The notes under the pieces are model-generated. The model had not been told where the DNA came from. It saw only the letters and a list, made by a program, of their open reading frames with translations, and searched no databases. Below are positions 27,851 through 37,021 of a stretch of DNA of 46,065 nt, piece after piece (positions within the stretch are counted from its first letter, which is position 1; each line of letters opens with the position of its first letter). The stretch comes from Polaromonas sp. (GTDB lineage: Bacteria > Pseudomonadota > Gammaproteobacteria > Burkholderiales > Burkholderiaceae_C): assembly GCA_021153985.1 (NCBI GenBank), contig JAJKJM010000070.1, positions 1 to 46,065 of the forward strand. Direction: 5' to 3'. Both the position numbers and the translations under genes were made by a program.

Positions 27851-30427
27851 CTAGCGAGGCGCAATAGGCGCACCCACCACCACGCCCGGAAGCACCTGCA
27901 TGCTGTCCTGCGGCGTATCAGGCAGCACATCAATCCGCTGCGGCCGCCGCGTTTCGACCGGGGGAAGCACCACGCCCGGGCTGCCGCCCTGGCTCGCACC
28001 CTGCCCTACGCCAGCCACGGCACCCGGCACAACAGGCATCGACTGCGCGCCATCTGCAGGCGAATTGACAGACGGATTTATAGGCGGATTGGCAGGCGCG
28101 TTCCCGGGCACATTGATCGTCACGTACTTGATCACCGGCGCGGGCTGCCATACGCGCGGCTCCGGGTTGGCGGGTATCGAATTTCCCCATGCAGGGCCTA
28201 TCGCGCCCGAGTTCGCCACCGAGGCCGGGTTCTCTGCCGGCGGCTCAACGGGCGGCTGCGCCTCAACAGGCGCACCTTGTGCGATCGAAGGGTCAATCAC
28301 GCTGGAGCCTTCAGGCACCGGGAAGCGCGCTTGCGGATCAATCACCTTGCCCTTAAAGGCCTGCTGGAAAAACTCGCCCACCATCGGCAGCGCGCTTTGC
28401 GCTCCCGGCCCCCAGGAGTTGCCCATGGTGACCCGGTTGTCGTTAAAACCCGCCCACGCGCCCGCCACCAGTTGCGGATGCATCAGGATGAACCAGCCGT
28501 CGGTGTTGTCTTGTGTGGTGCCGGTTTTGCCCGCCACGTCGGCGCGTATGCCAAAGCGGCTGCGGATGCCCGCGCCCGTGCCCTGGTCGATCACACCGCG
28601 CATCACGTCCAGCAGCGTCTCGGCCACGCTGGCCGGCATGGCGGTTTCGGCCAGCTTGGGCTGAAACTCTTCCAGCACCTTGCCGTTGCGGTCTTCGACC
28701 TGGGTGACGAGGATGGGCTCGATATAACGGCCGTCGTTGGCAATGGTGCTGTAGGCCGCCACCATTTCTTTCAGCGTGACCGGGCTGGTGCCCAGCGCGA
28801 GCGACGGTACTTCTTCAAGTTTGCTTTGCCGCACGCCCATGGCCTTGGCCAGCTTCGCCACATGCGCGGGGCCCACCACATTCATCACCTGCGCGGTGAT
28901 GGTGTTTTTCGAATACATCAGGCCCTGGCGCAGCGTCATCATCTGGTTGCTGGGGCCGCTGCCGTCGGTGGGCCGCCAGAAGGCGCCATTGCCTAAAGGA
29001 ATTTCCACCGCCTGGTCCATAAAGCCTTCATACGGCTTGGCCCCCGCCTCAAACGCGGCGCCATACACAAAGGGCTTGAAGGTCGAGCCCGGCTGGCGGC
29101 GCGCCTGCGCCACGTGGTCAAACTGGTCATCAGCAAAATGGCGGCTGCCCACCCAGGCCATCACGTGGCCGTTGCTGGGGTCCAGCGCAAGAAAGCCGGC
29201 CTGGATGCGCGTCTTCTCGTCGCGCAGCTTGTCCATAAAGTCCGTGCTGGCCTGCAAGGCCTTGAGCACTTCTTCATCGCTCTTGCCCGCCGTTCGCGCG
29301 GCCCTGTATTCAGCGGTGTCGCGCACCCAGGCCTGCACCAGATCTTTGTTGGGGCCGGCTTTGGCCTGCCAGACATTGCGGCCGCCCCATGCCGCCGTGG
29401 CGATCTTCTGCAGCCTGTCGCCCTGGCGCACGACGGCCGCGTTCGCCGCGGCCTGCAGGCGCGAATCCACCGTGGTGCGCACCACAAGGCCATCGGCGTA
29501 GATGTTGTAGTCGTTGCGGTCTGCCCATTCGATCAGCCAGCGGCGCAGCTGCTGCGCAAGGTGCGGGGCCGCACCCAGCTCGGCCTCTTGCCGCTCAAAG
29601 TCGATCTTCAGCGGCTGTTTTTTCAGCGCGGCAAATTTGTCTTGCGGCAGCTTCTCATGCTTGACCATTTGCGCCAGCACGATGTTGCGGCGCTGCAATG
29701 CGCGGTCGGGGCTGGTCACCGGGTTGTAATAGCTCGCGCCCTTGAGCATGCCCACCAGGGTGGCGCTTTGCAGCACATCCAGCTCCTCGGCCGATTTGTC
29801 AAAGTAGGTGCGCGCTGCCATCTCGATGCCGTAGGCGTTGTACAAGAAAGGCACGGTGTTGAGGTAGCTTTCGAGGATCTCGTCCTTGGTGTAGACCGCC
29901 TCGATCTTGAACGCCGTGATGGCTTCTTTGAGCTTGCGCGTCAGCGTGGCCGCGCGGCCGATGTCTTCAGGGTAGAGGTTGCGCGCCAGCTGCTGCGTGA
30001 TGGTCGAGCCGCCCTGCTTGCGCCCCGTAAGCGTGTGAAACACCGACGACACCGTGCGTTTGACGTCCATGCCGTGGTGGTCGTAAAAGCGGTGGTCTTC
30101 GGTGGCGATGAGCGCGGCCACCACGTTGGGCGAAATATCTTCCAGCTTGACCCATTCGCGGTTGGCGCGTTTGAAGGACGCCAGCTCCTGGCCGTCGACC
30201 GACATCACGACGGAAGGCTTGGCCGTCTTGGCCTTTTGCAGGTCTGAAATGCTGGGCGTGAAAGGGATCAGCAGCAACACATACAGCACCATCAGCGCCG
30301 GAATGGCCGCCAGCCCGATCAGCACCCCGCGCCAGGTCGGGTGGCGCAGGCGGCCCGGAATGGTGACCGCAAATTCACGGAATCGCGTCAGGAGAGTGGC
30401 CAGAAGGCTCAGAAGCTTGTTCATCAT
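27851..30427 (-). CDS. Bifunctional class A penicillin-binding protein (PBP1A-like)
   Basis: An 858-residue inner-membrane peptidoglycan synthase. A membrane anchor at about 36-56 is followed by the GT51 glycosyltransferase domain (Glu110 in ATEDHRFYDHHG, GGSTITQQLARNLYP) and the transpeptidase domain with SxxK at Ser448 (PGSTFKPF), SKN (506-508) and KTG (634-636, AGKTGTTQD). The C-terminus from about 705 is a long Pro/Val/Asn-rich tail, likely disordered in the periplasm. Two ATG codons in tandem start it (30427, 30424). The gene is alone; its upstream region is full of palindromic repeats. Confidence 0.93.
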   Translation of the reverse strand: MMNKLLSLLATLLTRFREFAVTIPGRLRHPTWRGVLIGLAAIPALMVLYVLLLIPFTPSISDLQKAKTAKPSVVMSVDGQELASFKRANREWVKLEDISPNVVAALIATEDHRFYDHHGMDVKRTVSSVFHTLTGRKQGGSTITQQLARNLYPEDIGRAATLTRKLKEAITAFKIEAVYTKDEILESYLNTVPFLYNAYGIEMAARTYFDKSAEELDVLQSATLVGMLKGASYYNPVTSPDRALQRRNIVLAQMVKHEKLPQDKFAALKKQPLKIDFERQEAELGAAPHLAQQLRRWLIEWADRNDYNIYADGLVVRTTVDSRLQAAANAAVVRQGDRLQKIATAAWGGRNVWQAKAGPNKDLVQAWVRDTAEYRAARTAGKSDEEVLKALQASTDFMDKLRDEKTRIQAGFLALDPSNGHVMAWVGSRHFADDQFDHVAQARRQPGSTFKPFVYGAAFEAGAKPYEGFMDQAVEIPLGNGAFWRPTDGSGPSNQMMTLRQGLMYSKNTITAQVMNVVGPAHVAKLAKAMGVRQSKLEEVPSLALGTSPVTLKEMVAAYSTIANDGRYIEPILVTQVEDRNGKVLEEFQPKLAETAMPASVAETLLDVMRGVIDQGTGAGIRSRFGIRADVAGKTGTTQDNTDGWFILMHPQLVAGAWAGFNDNRVTMGNSWGPGAQSALPMVGEFFQQAFKGKVIDPQARFPVPEGSSVIDPSIAQGAPVEAQPPVEPPAENPASVANSGAIGPAWGNSIPANPEPRVWQPAPVIKYVTINVPGNAPANPPINPSVNSPADGAQSMPVVPGAVAGVGQGASQGGSPGVVLPPVETRRPQRIDVLPDTPQDSMQVLPGVVVGAPIAPR

Positions 30428-30516
30428 TGCCCGCTAGTCTAATGGGGCGCCGTAAACCGTCCTGTAGGACTGTAACGCGGCGGAAACACCTGCGATTGCT
30501 CCTTTCTTGGCGGGGT

Positions 30517-30800
30517 ATTACTCCTACCCCCGCTGAGGGAAGGCGGGGATGGGGGCCGCCGGCTTGTGATTCGAAGCCGGTGATGCCATCAGGCGCCGCA
30601 AGCCCCCATCCCAACCTTCCCCCAGCGGGGGAAGGAGCAAGAAGAAAGCAAGCGACCGCAGAAATCCTTGCATTACTCCCTCCCCCGCTGGGGGAAGGCG
30701 GGGATGGGGGCCGTCGGCCTGTGATTCAAAGCAGGTGGTGCCATCAAGCGCCGCGAGCCCCCATCCCAACCTTCCCCCAACGGGGGAAGGAGCAAGAAGG
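30517..30800. repeat. Two tandem 129-bp palindromic repeat units
   Basis: Unit 1 (30517-30645) and unit 2 (30672-30800) are direct repeats, offset by 155 bp, with only scattered differences. Each is itself a large imperfect palindrome: a left arm ACTCC..CCCCCGCTG.GGGAAGG CGGGGATGGGGG and a right arm CCCCCATCCCAACCTTCCCC.GCGGGGGAAGGAG, about 35 nt each, separated by roughly 55 nt. They fill most of the 604-bp gap 30428-31031 between the starts of the PBP and msrA genes. No gene is seen in that gap. Confidence 0.85.
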
Positions 30801-30838
30801 AACAGCCACATCCGGGTTTATGCATCGAATCGGCCTCC

Positions 30839-30882
30839 AGCCCAGATACAGCATTGGCCTATAGCTATATTATTGATAGCAG
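30839..30882 (-). repeat. Dispersed intergenic repeat, copy E
   Basis: Read on the minus strand: TGCTATCAATAATATAGCTA, a variable middle, then TCTGGGCTGG. It lies upstream of msrA, after the two palindromic units. The right end has GGGCTGG where other copies have GGGCTA. Confidence 0.55.
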
Positions 30883-31031
30883 AACCCCTTCCTTCCCCCT
30901 GTGATGTTGCCGAGAGTTGAGGGAACCGAACGGCCCGCCTTTCTATCCAATTTCCCATCCGCGTAAGAAAGCGGCGCCAAAGCCGACCAACAAGCACTAC
31001 CAGCCCCAGGCCCCAACGGCACAACCTCCCC

Positions 31032-31739
31032 ATGAACAAATACCTCCTCTCTTTAGGCGCAATCGCCTTCGCCACCTGGACATTCCTGGGCGGCGGCATC
31101 GGCATCAGCACCGCGCAAGAAAAAGCTGTGAAGCTTCCCGCCCCTGCCGTCGATATGCCGGCAGCGCAAGCCGGCACAGCCACCGCCGTCTTCGCCGGCG
31201 GCTGCTTCTGGGGCGTGCAAGCCGTATTCCAGCACACGCAAGGCGTGCTCAACGCGGTGTCCGGCTACTCAGGCGGCGAGGCCTCTACCGCCACCTACAG
31301 CCAGATCGGCTCAGGCCGCACCGGCCACGCCGAAGCCGTACAGATCACCTACGACCCCAAGCTGATCAGCTACGGCAAGCTGCTGCAGATCTACTTCTCC
31401 GTCGCGCATGACCCCACGACGCTCAACCGCCAGGGACCCGACAGCGGCACGCAATACCGCTCAGCCGTTTTCTACCAAGGCGCAGAACAAAAGAAAGTCA
31501 CCGAGGCCTACATCGCGCAACTGGACGCCGTCAAAGTTTTCCCCCACAAGATCGTTACGCAGCTGACGCCGCTGGCCGCCTTCTACCCCGCCGAGGCCTA
31601 CCACCAGGACTACGCCACGCTGCACCCCAACCAGCCCTACATCGCACACTTTGATTTGCCCAAGATCGCGAACTTGAAGGCGACCATGCCCGAGGTGTGG
31701 CGCGACAAGCCGGCGCTGGTGGCGCAGGCGGGCAAGTAA
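31032..31739 (+). CDS. msrA: Exported peptide-methionine (S)-S-oxide reductase MsrA
   Basis: Repairs oxidised methionine in proteins. The 235-residue protein carries an N-terminal signal or anchor (LLSLGAIAFATWTFLGGGIGIS), so it probably works in the periplasm, unlike the cytosolic E. coli enzyme. The catalytic Cys58 is in AGGCFWGVQAVF, followed by VSGYSGGEA, the GHAEAVQITYDP block, LLQIYFSVAHDPTTLNRQGPDSGTQYRS and YHQDYATLHPNQPYI. No cysteine appears near the C-terminus, so resolving chemistry may use another thiol or thioredoxin. It is monocistronic. Confidence 0.94.
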   Translation: MNKYLLSLGAIAFATWTFLGGGIGISTAQEKAVKLPAPAVDMPAAQAGTATAVFAGGCFWGVQAVFQHTQGVLNAVSGYSGGEASTATYSQIGSGRTGHAEAVQITYDPKLISYGKLLQIYFSVAHDPTTLNRQGPDSGTQYRSAVFYQGAEQKKVTEAYIAQLDAVKVFPHKIVTQLTPLAAFYPAEAYHQDYATLHPNQPYIAHFDLPKIANLKATMPEVWRDKPALVAQAGK

Positions 31740-31791
31740 AAAAGGCAAGAAACAGGCAAAAAGGGGCCGCCCAGCGCAAGGGCGATGGATT

Positions 31792-32682
31792 TCAGACGTT
31801 TCGGCCCGGCCAGCCCACAGCGATCACGCGCTTCTGTTCAAGCCGGTACTGCTCCAGAAATTTCGCTTCCCCGGTTTTCAGCCACTGGCGTTTCAACTCG
31901 TCCAGCAGGGAAGTTTCAAGGCGCAAAGTCTCAAAGGCGCGGCTTACGGGCATAAGCCGCAGCGGATAGCCGATGCTGGAAAATTTCCGCGAACGCGCCA
32001 GCAAATAAGACGCAACGCACTCCATGGCGAAAACTTTGGCCTGGACGATTTTGGTGCTGCCGTCTCCCTTGGTATAGGTGCATTCCGAGTTCAGGAAGTG
32101 CTGGCCGTCTTTGGTGTCTTCATGAAGCTGGTCGCAAATGCGCGACCACTCGCGCCAGAACGCCGGTTTGGCAAAGAAAAAATTGCTGAAGATGGCGTTG
32201 TCTGAGTGGTTCACCAACTGGCGCAAATCAAGCGCCGGGTCGAACTTGGCAAAAAAGCCCGCCACATGGTCAACAAAGCCATTGAAAAAGAAATCCATGT
32301 GCTCGAAAACATTCAGGAACGATGCACCATGACAGGGGAAGGGCGAAAACGAGTACACATCGGCATCTTCAGACGACTGGATAAAGCGGCTTACCTCCGC
32401 AGCCGACAGCCCGGTCTTTTCGTGGAACCGGGGAGAGACAAACCCATACAGGGCGGACTCGTCCAGCGGCATGGTGTGCAGGTAATTGCGTATAGGCCAA
32501 TACTCGAACCAGTCCGGCCGGTCGCTGTTGGCGTTTTCCATCGGCTCAAATCCCGGGTCTTTTTCTGCACGCGTAGCGCCGTCATAGACAATTTGATATC
32601 CCCTGACAAGCCGGGCATTTTTTGCGGAGGGCAGTGAGTCCGGTATTTCTTTTTTCTTGAAGAGTTTGGCGAATACGCTCAC
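31792..32682 (-). CDS. Conserved hypothetical protein, paralogue 1
   Basis: A 296-residue soluble protein starting from GTG, with AAGGAG upstream. No signal or membrane segment. Recognisable blocks: WFEYWPIRNYLH, LYGFVSPRFHEKTGLSAAEVSRFI, DADVYSFSPFPCHGASFLNVFEH, NAIFSNFFFAKPAFWREWSRICDQLH and a C-terminal LDELKRQWLKTGEAKFLEQYRLEQKRVI. A close paralogue lies at 34581-35471. The 'YGFxSPxFxEKTGL ... DVYxFxPF ... FSNFFxAKPxFW' pattern reminds me of uncharacterised domains linked to glycosyltransferases, but I cannot assign a function. The shared upstream segment suggests whole-gene duplication. Confidence 0.75.
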   Translation of the reverse strand: MSVFAKLFKKKEIPDSLPSAKNARLVRGYQIVYDGATRAEKDPGFEPMENANSDRPDWFEYWPIRNYLHTMPLDESALYGFVSPRFHEKTGLSAAEVSRFIQSSEDADVYSFSPFPCHGASFLNVFEHMDFFFNGFVDHVAGFFAKFDPALDLRQLVNHSDNAIFSNFFFAKPAFWREWSRICDQLHEDTKDGQHFLNSECTYTKGDGSTKIVQAKVFAMECVASYLLARSRKFSSIGYPLRLMPVSRAFETLRLETSLLDELKRQWLKTGEAKFLEQYRLEQKRVIAVGWPGRNV

Positions 32683-32962
32683 AAGGCTCCTTGGATTGCT
32701 GTTGGCAAAAGAGAAATGACCGGACGCCGTTCATCTTGAAGCCTTTCGTCCGAAGGCTCGCCTCAAACGGGGCTTAAGACATTTTAGGGGTCCGAGTGAA
32801 ACACCATTGATTGCCGCATCGGTGCAAATCGGAGCGTGGTGGCAAGCCACTGCCTCCATAAGCGCCGCCCAAGATGCGGTAAAGGCCTACACGCGCCGGT
32901 TCCCCGGGGCACTAAAAGTGTTCTTTTAGCTTACCCATCACCTGGGCTGCCAAGGAGTCCCC
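32683..32962. other. Divergent intergenic region upstream of paralogue 1 and the DUF3606 gene
   Basis: The stretch 32759-32802 resembles 35503-35548 upstream of paralogue 2 (shared TCAAAC, GGGCT, CATTTTA, then TGAAAC/GTAAAC), so the duplication included control sequence. A small hairpin CTAAAA / TTTTAG with a 6-base loop lies at 32912-32929. No gene is seen. Confidence 0.5.
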
Positions 32963-33196
32963 ATGCATCACCCGCACACTGCGCCAGGCGTACAACCCGA
33001 GCGCATCAACCTGAACGACAAGGCCACATCAGAAGGATGGACCCGGAAATTCAACGTCACCCATCAACAGCTTCGTGAAGCCGTCGCCGCCGTAGGCGAC
33101 AAGGCTACCGACGTGGAGCTGCACCTCAAAGGCAGCCGCAGCACCACCAATTCCGAGCGGGTGGACTCGACGAAAGACCTGAGCACCAGCCGGTAA
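32963..33196 (+). CDS. DUF3606 domain protein
   Basis: A 77-residue protein. The core INLNDKATSEGWTRKFNVTHQQLREAVAAVGDKATDVELHL matches DUF3606, a short family with the pattern 'W(T/S)..F.V(T/S)..QL..AV..VG'. The function is unknown; members are small and often lie in accessory regions. The ATG has a good AAGGAG site 8 bases upstream. The Ser/Thr-rich tail is not conserved. Confidence 0.8.
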   Translation: MHHPHTAPGVQPERINLNDKATSEGWTRKFNVTHQQLREAVAAVGDKATDVELHLKGSRSTTNSERVDSTKDLSTSR

Positions 33197-33325
33197 GAAC
33201 AAGCCCGGTTGATGGCAAAGCCTGTTGCCGCCAGAATGTCTTGAGTACCTGCATTCGCTGACCTTCGCGGGTTCACGGTTCACAGCATTCACTGCATACG
33301 TCAAAGTGCACAGGAGGTATTACCA

Positions 33326-34429
33326 ATGGCCTTGCATTCGCTCGCTCATCTGAACTCTGAACAGACCGCTGGCTCATCAAGCCCGTTAAGCCCACCCGGC
33401 ATCAGCCGACGCACAGTGCTGGCCGCTGCACCCGCCCTGGGCGTGGCGGGTTTGGCAAGCGTGTCTGCCGCAGCCCTGCTCTTGCCACGCGCCGCACACG
33501 CCCAAACACCCGCCGGCATACGCCTGCAATCCTGGCCCATCAAGGCGCCGGCCTTCACCGGCATCCACGACATCGCCCCCGCACCCGACGGCGGCGTGTG
33601 GTTCTCCGCCCAACGCAGCGGCCATTTAGGCTGGCTGGACCCGACTACCGGCAAGACAGAGCTGGTTGCACTCGGCAAGGGCTCATCGCCCCACGGCGTC
33701 ATCGCCGGGCCAGACGGCGCAGCCTGGCTCACCGACGGCGGGCAAAACGCGATAGTCCGCGTCAGCTGGCCCGCAAGGCAAGTCAAGGTCTACCCGCTGC
33801 CCGCAGGCACGCCCTACGCCAACCTCAACACCTGCGCCTTCGACGGTGATGGAGATTTGTGGTTCACCGGCCAAAGCGGCTACGTCGGCAAAGTAGACGT
33901 GCGCACCGGCGCGGTCACCGTCAAAGAATCCCCCCGCGGCCGCGGCCCCTACGGCATCTGCACCACACCCAAAGGCGACATCTGGTGGTGCTCGCTCGCC
34001 GGCAATTTCATCGCCAACATAGACCGCAAAACAGGCAACTCCCACATCGTCGAGCCACCCACCCAACGCCAAGGCGCCCGCCGCGTCTGGTCAGACAGCA
34101 AAGGCCGCATCTGGGTGTCGGAATGGAACAGCGGAAATTTGTCAATGCACGACCCCGCCTTGGGCCAAGGCACCAATAGCTGGCGCACCTGGAAAGCCCC
34201 AGGCAACGAACCCCACGTCTACGCTGTCTACGTAGACAACAAAGGCATCGTCTGGGCCTCAGAGTGGAGCAACAACGCCATGCTGCGCTTTGACCCGGCG
34301 ACTGAGAAGTTTGATGTGATCCCGCTGCCGCGTGCTGCGGCCAGCGTGCGCCAGATCTTGGGCCGGCCTGGGGAGGTTTGGTTGCCGGAGAGTGGGACGG
34401 AGTTTGTGTCGGTGATTAGGGCGGGGTGA
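33326..34429 (+). CDS. Tat-exported virginiamycin-B-lyase-like beta-propeller protein
   Basis: A 367-residue protein with a twin-arginine signal (SRRTVLAAAPALGVAGLASVSAAALLLPRAAHA, about 28-60), then repeats of the Vgb/streptogramin lyase propeller type: DIAPAPDGGVWFSAQRSGHLGWLDP, SPHGVIAGPDGAAWLTDGGQNAIVRV, TCAFDGDGDLWFTGQSGYVG and VWSDSKGRIWVSEWNSGNLSMHDP. Vgb cleaves streptogramin B, but most relatives have unknown substrates, so resistance should not be assumed. AGGAGG lies 9 bases before the start. Tat export suggests it folds before reaching the periplasm. Confidence 0.82.
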   Translation: MALHSLAHLNSEQTAGSSSPLSPPGISRRTVLAAAPALGVAGLASVSAAALLLPRAAHAQTPAGIRLQSWPIKAPAFTGIHDIAPAPDGGVWFSAQRSGHLGWLDPTTGKTELVALGKGSSPHGVIAGPDGAAWLTDGGQNAIVRVSWPARQVKVYPLPAGTPYANLNTCAFDGDGDLWFTGQSGYVGKVDVRTGAVTVKESPRGRGPYGICTTPKGDIWWCSLAGNFIANIDRKTGNSHIVEPPTQRQGARRVWSDSKGRIWVSEWNSGNLSMHDPALGQGTNSWRTWKAPGNEPHVYAVYVDNKGIVWASEWSNNAMLRFDPATEKFDVIPLPRAAASVRQILGRPGEVWLPESGTEFVSVIRAG

Positions 34430-34580
34430 GCGTGGAAATGAAGTTTCACTTTCCCGACCAATAGGCAAGTCTCTATTTGGTAAATCAACGCGCCGCCAGA
34501 GCCAACCCAAAGACTGGCCCGAAACAGGAACATACACGAATAGCGAAACAGCCATTCCACGATGACCAGGGATAACAGAC

Positions 34581-35471
34581 TTAGAGTTCCCGGCCCGGCC
34601 AGACCGTGGCGATGACACGCTTCTGCTCAAGGCGGTATTGCTCCAGAAATTTCGACTCGCCAGTCTGCAGGTATTGGCGTTTCAACTCGTCCAGCAAACC
34701 GATTTCAAAGCGCAACGGGGGAAAACCAGGCCCTACCGGCAGGAGATGGGGTGGGTAATTGATACTGGAAAATCGATTCGAACTCGCCAGTAAATAGGAG
34801 GCGACGCACTCCATCACAAAAACTTTTGCCTCAACAATTTTCCCATTGCCATCCTCTCTGACGTAAGGGCATTTCGAGTTCAAATAATGCTGACCATCCT
34901 TGGTGTCCTCATGAAGCTGGTCGCAAATTCGCAACCATTCACGCCAGAATTTTGGCTTGGCGAAGAAGAAATTACTGAAAATGGCGTTGCCCGAATGGTT
35001 CACCATTTGGCGCAAATCAACGGATGAGTCAAACTGGGACAAAAAATCGGCCGCATGACCCTGAATACCGCGGAAATAGAAGTCCTGGTTCTCGAAGACA
35101 TTCAAGAACGACGCGCCGTTGCAGGGAAAAGGAGAAAACGAGTACACATCGGCATCTTTGGATGACTGGATGAACCGGTCCACCTCGGCCGCCGACAGCC
35201 TGGTCTTCTCGAAAAACCCGGGCGAGACAAACCCGTACAGGGTGGACTCATCCAGCGGCGTGGTGTGTAAATAAGTACGGATCGGCCAATATTCAAACCA
35301 GCCAGGCTGTTCGCTATCGGCGTTTTCCAATGGTTCAAATCCCGGGTCTCTTTGCTCACGCGTGATCTGGTCATAGACGATTTGATGCCCACTTATACGC
35401 CGGAGAGTCGTTGCCAGTGGCGGTAGATCCGGTATTTTATTTTTTCGAAAAAGTTTGGTGAGTACGCTCAC
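34581..35471 (-). CDS. Conserved hypothetical protein, paralogue 2
   Basis: A 296-residue protein of exactly the same length as the one at 31792, clearly related over its whole length (for example LYGFVSPGFFEKTRLSAAEVDRFI and FSNFFFAKPKFWREWLRICDQLHEDTKDGQH). The start is GTG with AAGGTAC upstream. Changes are spread along the chain rather than clustered, and the frame is intact, so both copies are probably functional. It is convergent with the Vgb-like gene; the 151-bp gap between them shows no gene. Upstream lies an inverted repeat CAGCCCAG / CTGGGCTG (35493-35520). Confidence 0.75.
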   Translation of the reverse strand: MSVLTKLFRKNKIPDLPPLATTLRRISGHQIVYDQITREQRDPGFEPLENADSEQPGWFEYWPIRTYLHTTPLDESTLYGFVSPGFFEKTRLSAAEVDRFIQSSKDADVYSFSPFPCNGASFLNVFENQDFYFRGIQGHAADFLSQFDSSVDLRQMVNHSGNAIFSNFFFAKPKFWREWLRICDQLHEDTKDGQHYLNSKCPYVREDGNGKIVEAKVFVMECVASYLLASSNRFSSINYPPHLLPVGPGFPPLRFEIGLLDELKRQYLQTGESKFLEQYRLEQKRVIATVWPGREL

Positions 35472-35576
35472 AAAGTACCTTTTAAAGTTTTCCAGCCCAG
35501 GCCCCTTTCAAACTGGGCTGAGCCATTTTAAAGTGGACCTAAGTAAACAGTCTGCCTCACCCGTGCGGCTGCAGTC

Positions 35577-36866
35577 TCAGCGCCCACCGCTACCGGCAGA
35601 TGCCTGGTTCACCGTCCCAGCCTGGCGCCGCCCTAACGCCCAGGCAAAGTAAACCCCCTCCACCGCCATAGCCACCCCACCCAGCGCCACCACCGCGCTG
35701 GTCCCAATGCGGTCAATCAAACTGGCCGCCAGCACCACCCCCAGCGACTGGCCCAAAAACAAAAACGACGAGAACAGCGACACCGCCGTACCCCGCGCAT
35801 GCGGTGTCATCTGCGTGGCGTTGGCCTGCATGGTGTTGTGAAAGGCAAAGAAGCCAAAGCCTGCCAACAAACTGGCGGGGATGGCGGGACCCCAGTGGGG
35901 TGTGTAGGCCAGCACCAGGGCGCACACGCCTACGATGGCGCCGCCCATGATGACCAGGCCTTGCTGGCCGAGGCGGCGGATCAAATGCGGGCCGACGGCC
36001 ATGTAGACCATGCCGCCCAGGCCGAAGAGGGCGACGATGGCGCCTGACACTGACAGCGACAAACCCAGTGAGCGATGCAGGTGCGACGCCCAGATGGCCA
36101 GCACGCCAAAGCCGACTGCGCCTTCGACCACCGCCATGAGCAGCACCACGCGCGACCATTTTCCGGTGATGATCTCTAGCGCTTGCGTCACGAAGTGGGC
36201 GCGTTGCACGGGCTGGCTGGGGGCGGCCATGCGCTCTTTGGTTTTTTCGTGCTCCGCGGCTGTCTGTCGGCGCCAGTCGCGCCACAGCAGCGCGCCCACT
36301 ATGGCAAACAGCACCGTCATAAAGGCAAAGGCCCAGCGCCAGCCCAGCAGATCGGTAAACAGGCCGCCCACCAGTTGCCCGCCCACGATGCCCAGCGTGC
36401 TGCCCAGGCCTGTGCGGGTGAGCATTTCTTGCAACTGGTCGGCGGGCACGTTGTCGCCCACCCAGGCCATGGCCAGCGGAATGAGTGCCGCGGCGCCCAG
36501 CGCCATCAGCAACCGGGCAAACACCAGCACGTCCAGGCTTTGCGCAAACACGGCCAGCACGCTGCCGACGCTGCAGCCCAGCGTGGCAAAGGTGACGACG
36601 CGGAACTTTCCCAGCCTGTCGCCCAGCGGGCCGTAAAAGAGCTGTGATGCGCCATAGGTGATGGCAAACACCGACACCACTTGCGCCGCCTGCGCCAGGC
36701 TGACGGCAAACACGCGTGACAGCTCGGGCAGCATCGCGTCGCAGATGCGCTGCGCGCACATGCTGGAAAAGGTGCCGAAAGAAAGAAGGAGGATGGAGCG
36801 GCGGGTGGCCGGGGAGATGCTGGAGTGGCCGGAGAGGGTGGCGCTAGGCGCGGCAGCAGAAGTCAT
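35577..36866 (-). CDS. MFS transporter, drug/metabolite efflux type
   Basis: A 429-residue inner-membrane protein with about 12 hydrophobic segments. The N-terminal half begins ISPATRRSILLLSFGTFSSMCAQRICDAMLPEL, with the loop 2-3 motif YGPLGDRLGKFRVV characteristic of the major facilitator superfamily. It resembles YnfM/Bcr-type exporters. The start ATG at 36866 is preferred; the open frame further upstream to 37040 is antisense to the VOC gene leader. Substrate unknown. Divergent from the VOC/acetyltransferase operon, which is consistent with shared control but not proof of it. Confidence 0.88.
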   Translation of the reverse strand: MTSAAAPSATLSGHSSISPATRRSILLLSFGTFSSMCAQRICDAMLPELSRVFAVSLAQAAQVVSVFAITYGASQLFYGPLGDRLGKFRVVTFATLGCSVGSVLAVFAQSLDVLVFARLLMALGAAALIPLAMAWVGDNVPADQLQEMLTRTGLGSTLGIVGGQLVGGLFTDLLGWRWAFAFMTVLFAIVGALLWRDWRRQTAAEHEKTKERMAAPSQPVQRAHFVTQALEIITGKWSRVVLLMAVVEGAVGFGVLAIWASHLHRSLGLSLSVSGAIVALFGLGGMVYMAVGPHLIRRLGQQGLVIMGGAIVGVCALVLAYTPHWGPAIPASLLAGFGFFAFHNTMQANATQMTPHARGTAVSLFSSFLFLGQSLGVVLAASLIDRIGTSAVVALGGVAMAVEGVYFAWALGRRQAGTVNQASAGSGGR

Positions 36867-37021
36867 GAAGGTGAACAGGCCTGAGTCAAAGTGCCGCAGG
36901 CGACAGGCCGGCGCTCTCTGGATTGTAGGCAGCGCAGGCAAAACACGCGCCGGCCCTGCGGGTATGCCCAAAACCATTGCTCGCCTGTGCAAAATGGTGG
37001 ATTGATTTTTGGAGACACCCC

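Noticed and set aside
33326-34429. Calling the propeller protein a streptogramin resistance enzyme
   Set aside because: The Vgb-like fold is shared by many proteins of unknown function, and it is Tat-exported, unlike cytosolic Vgb. Fold alone does not support resistance.
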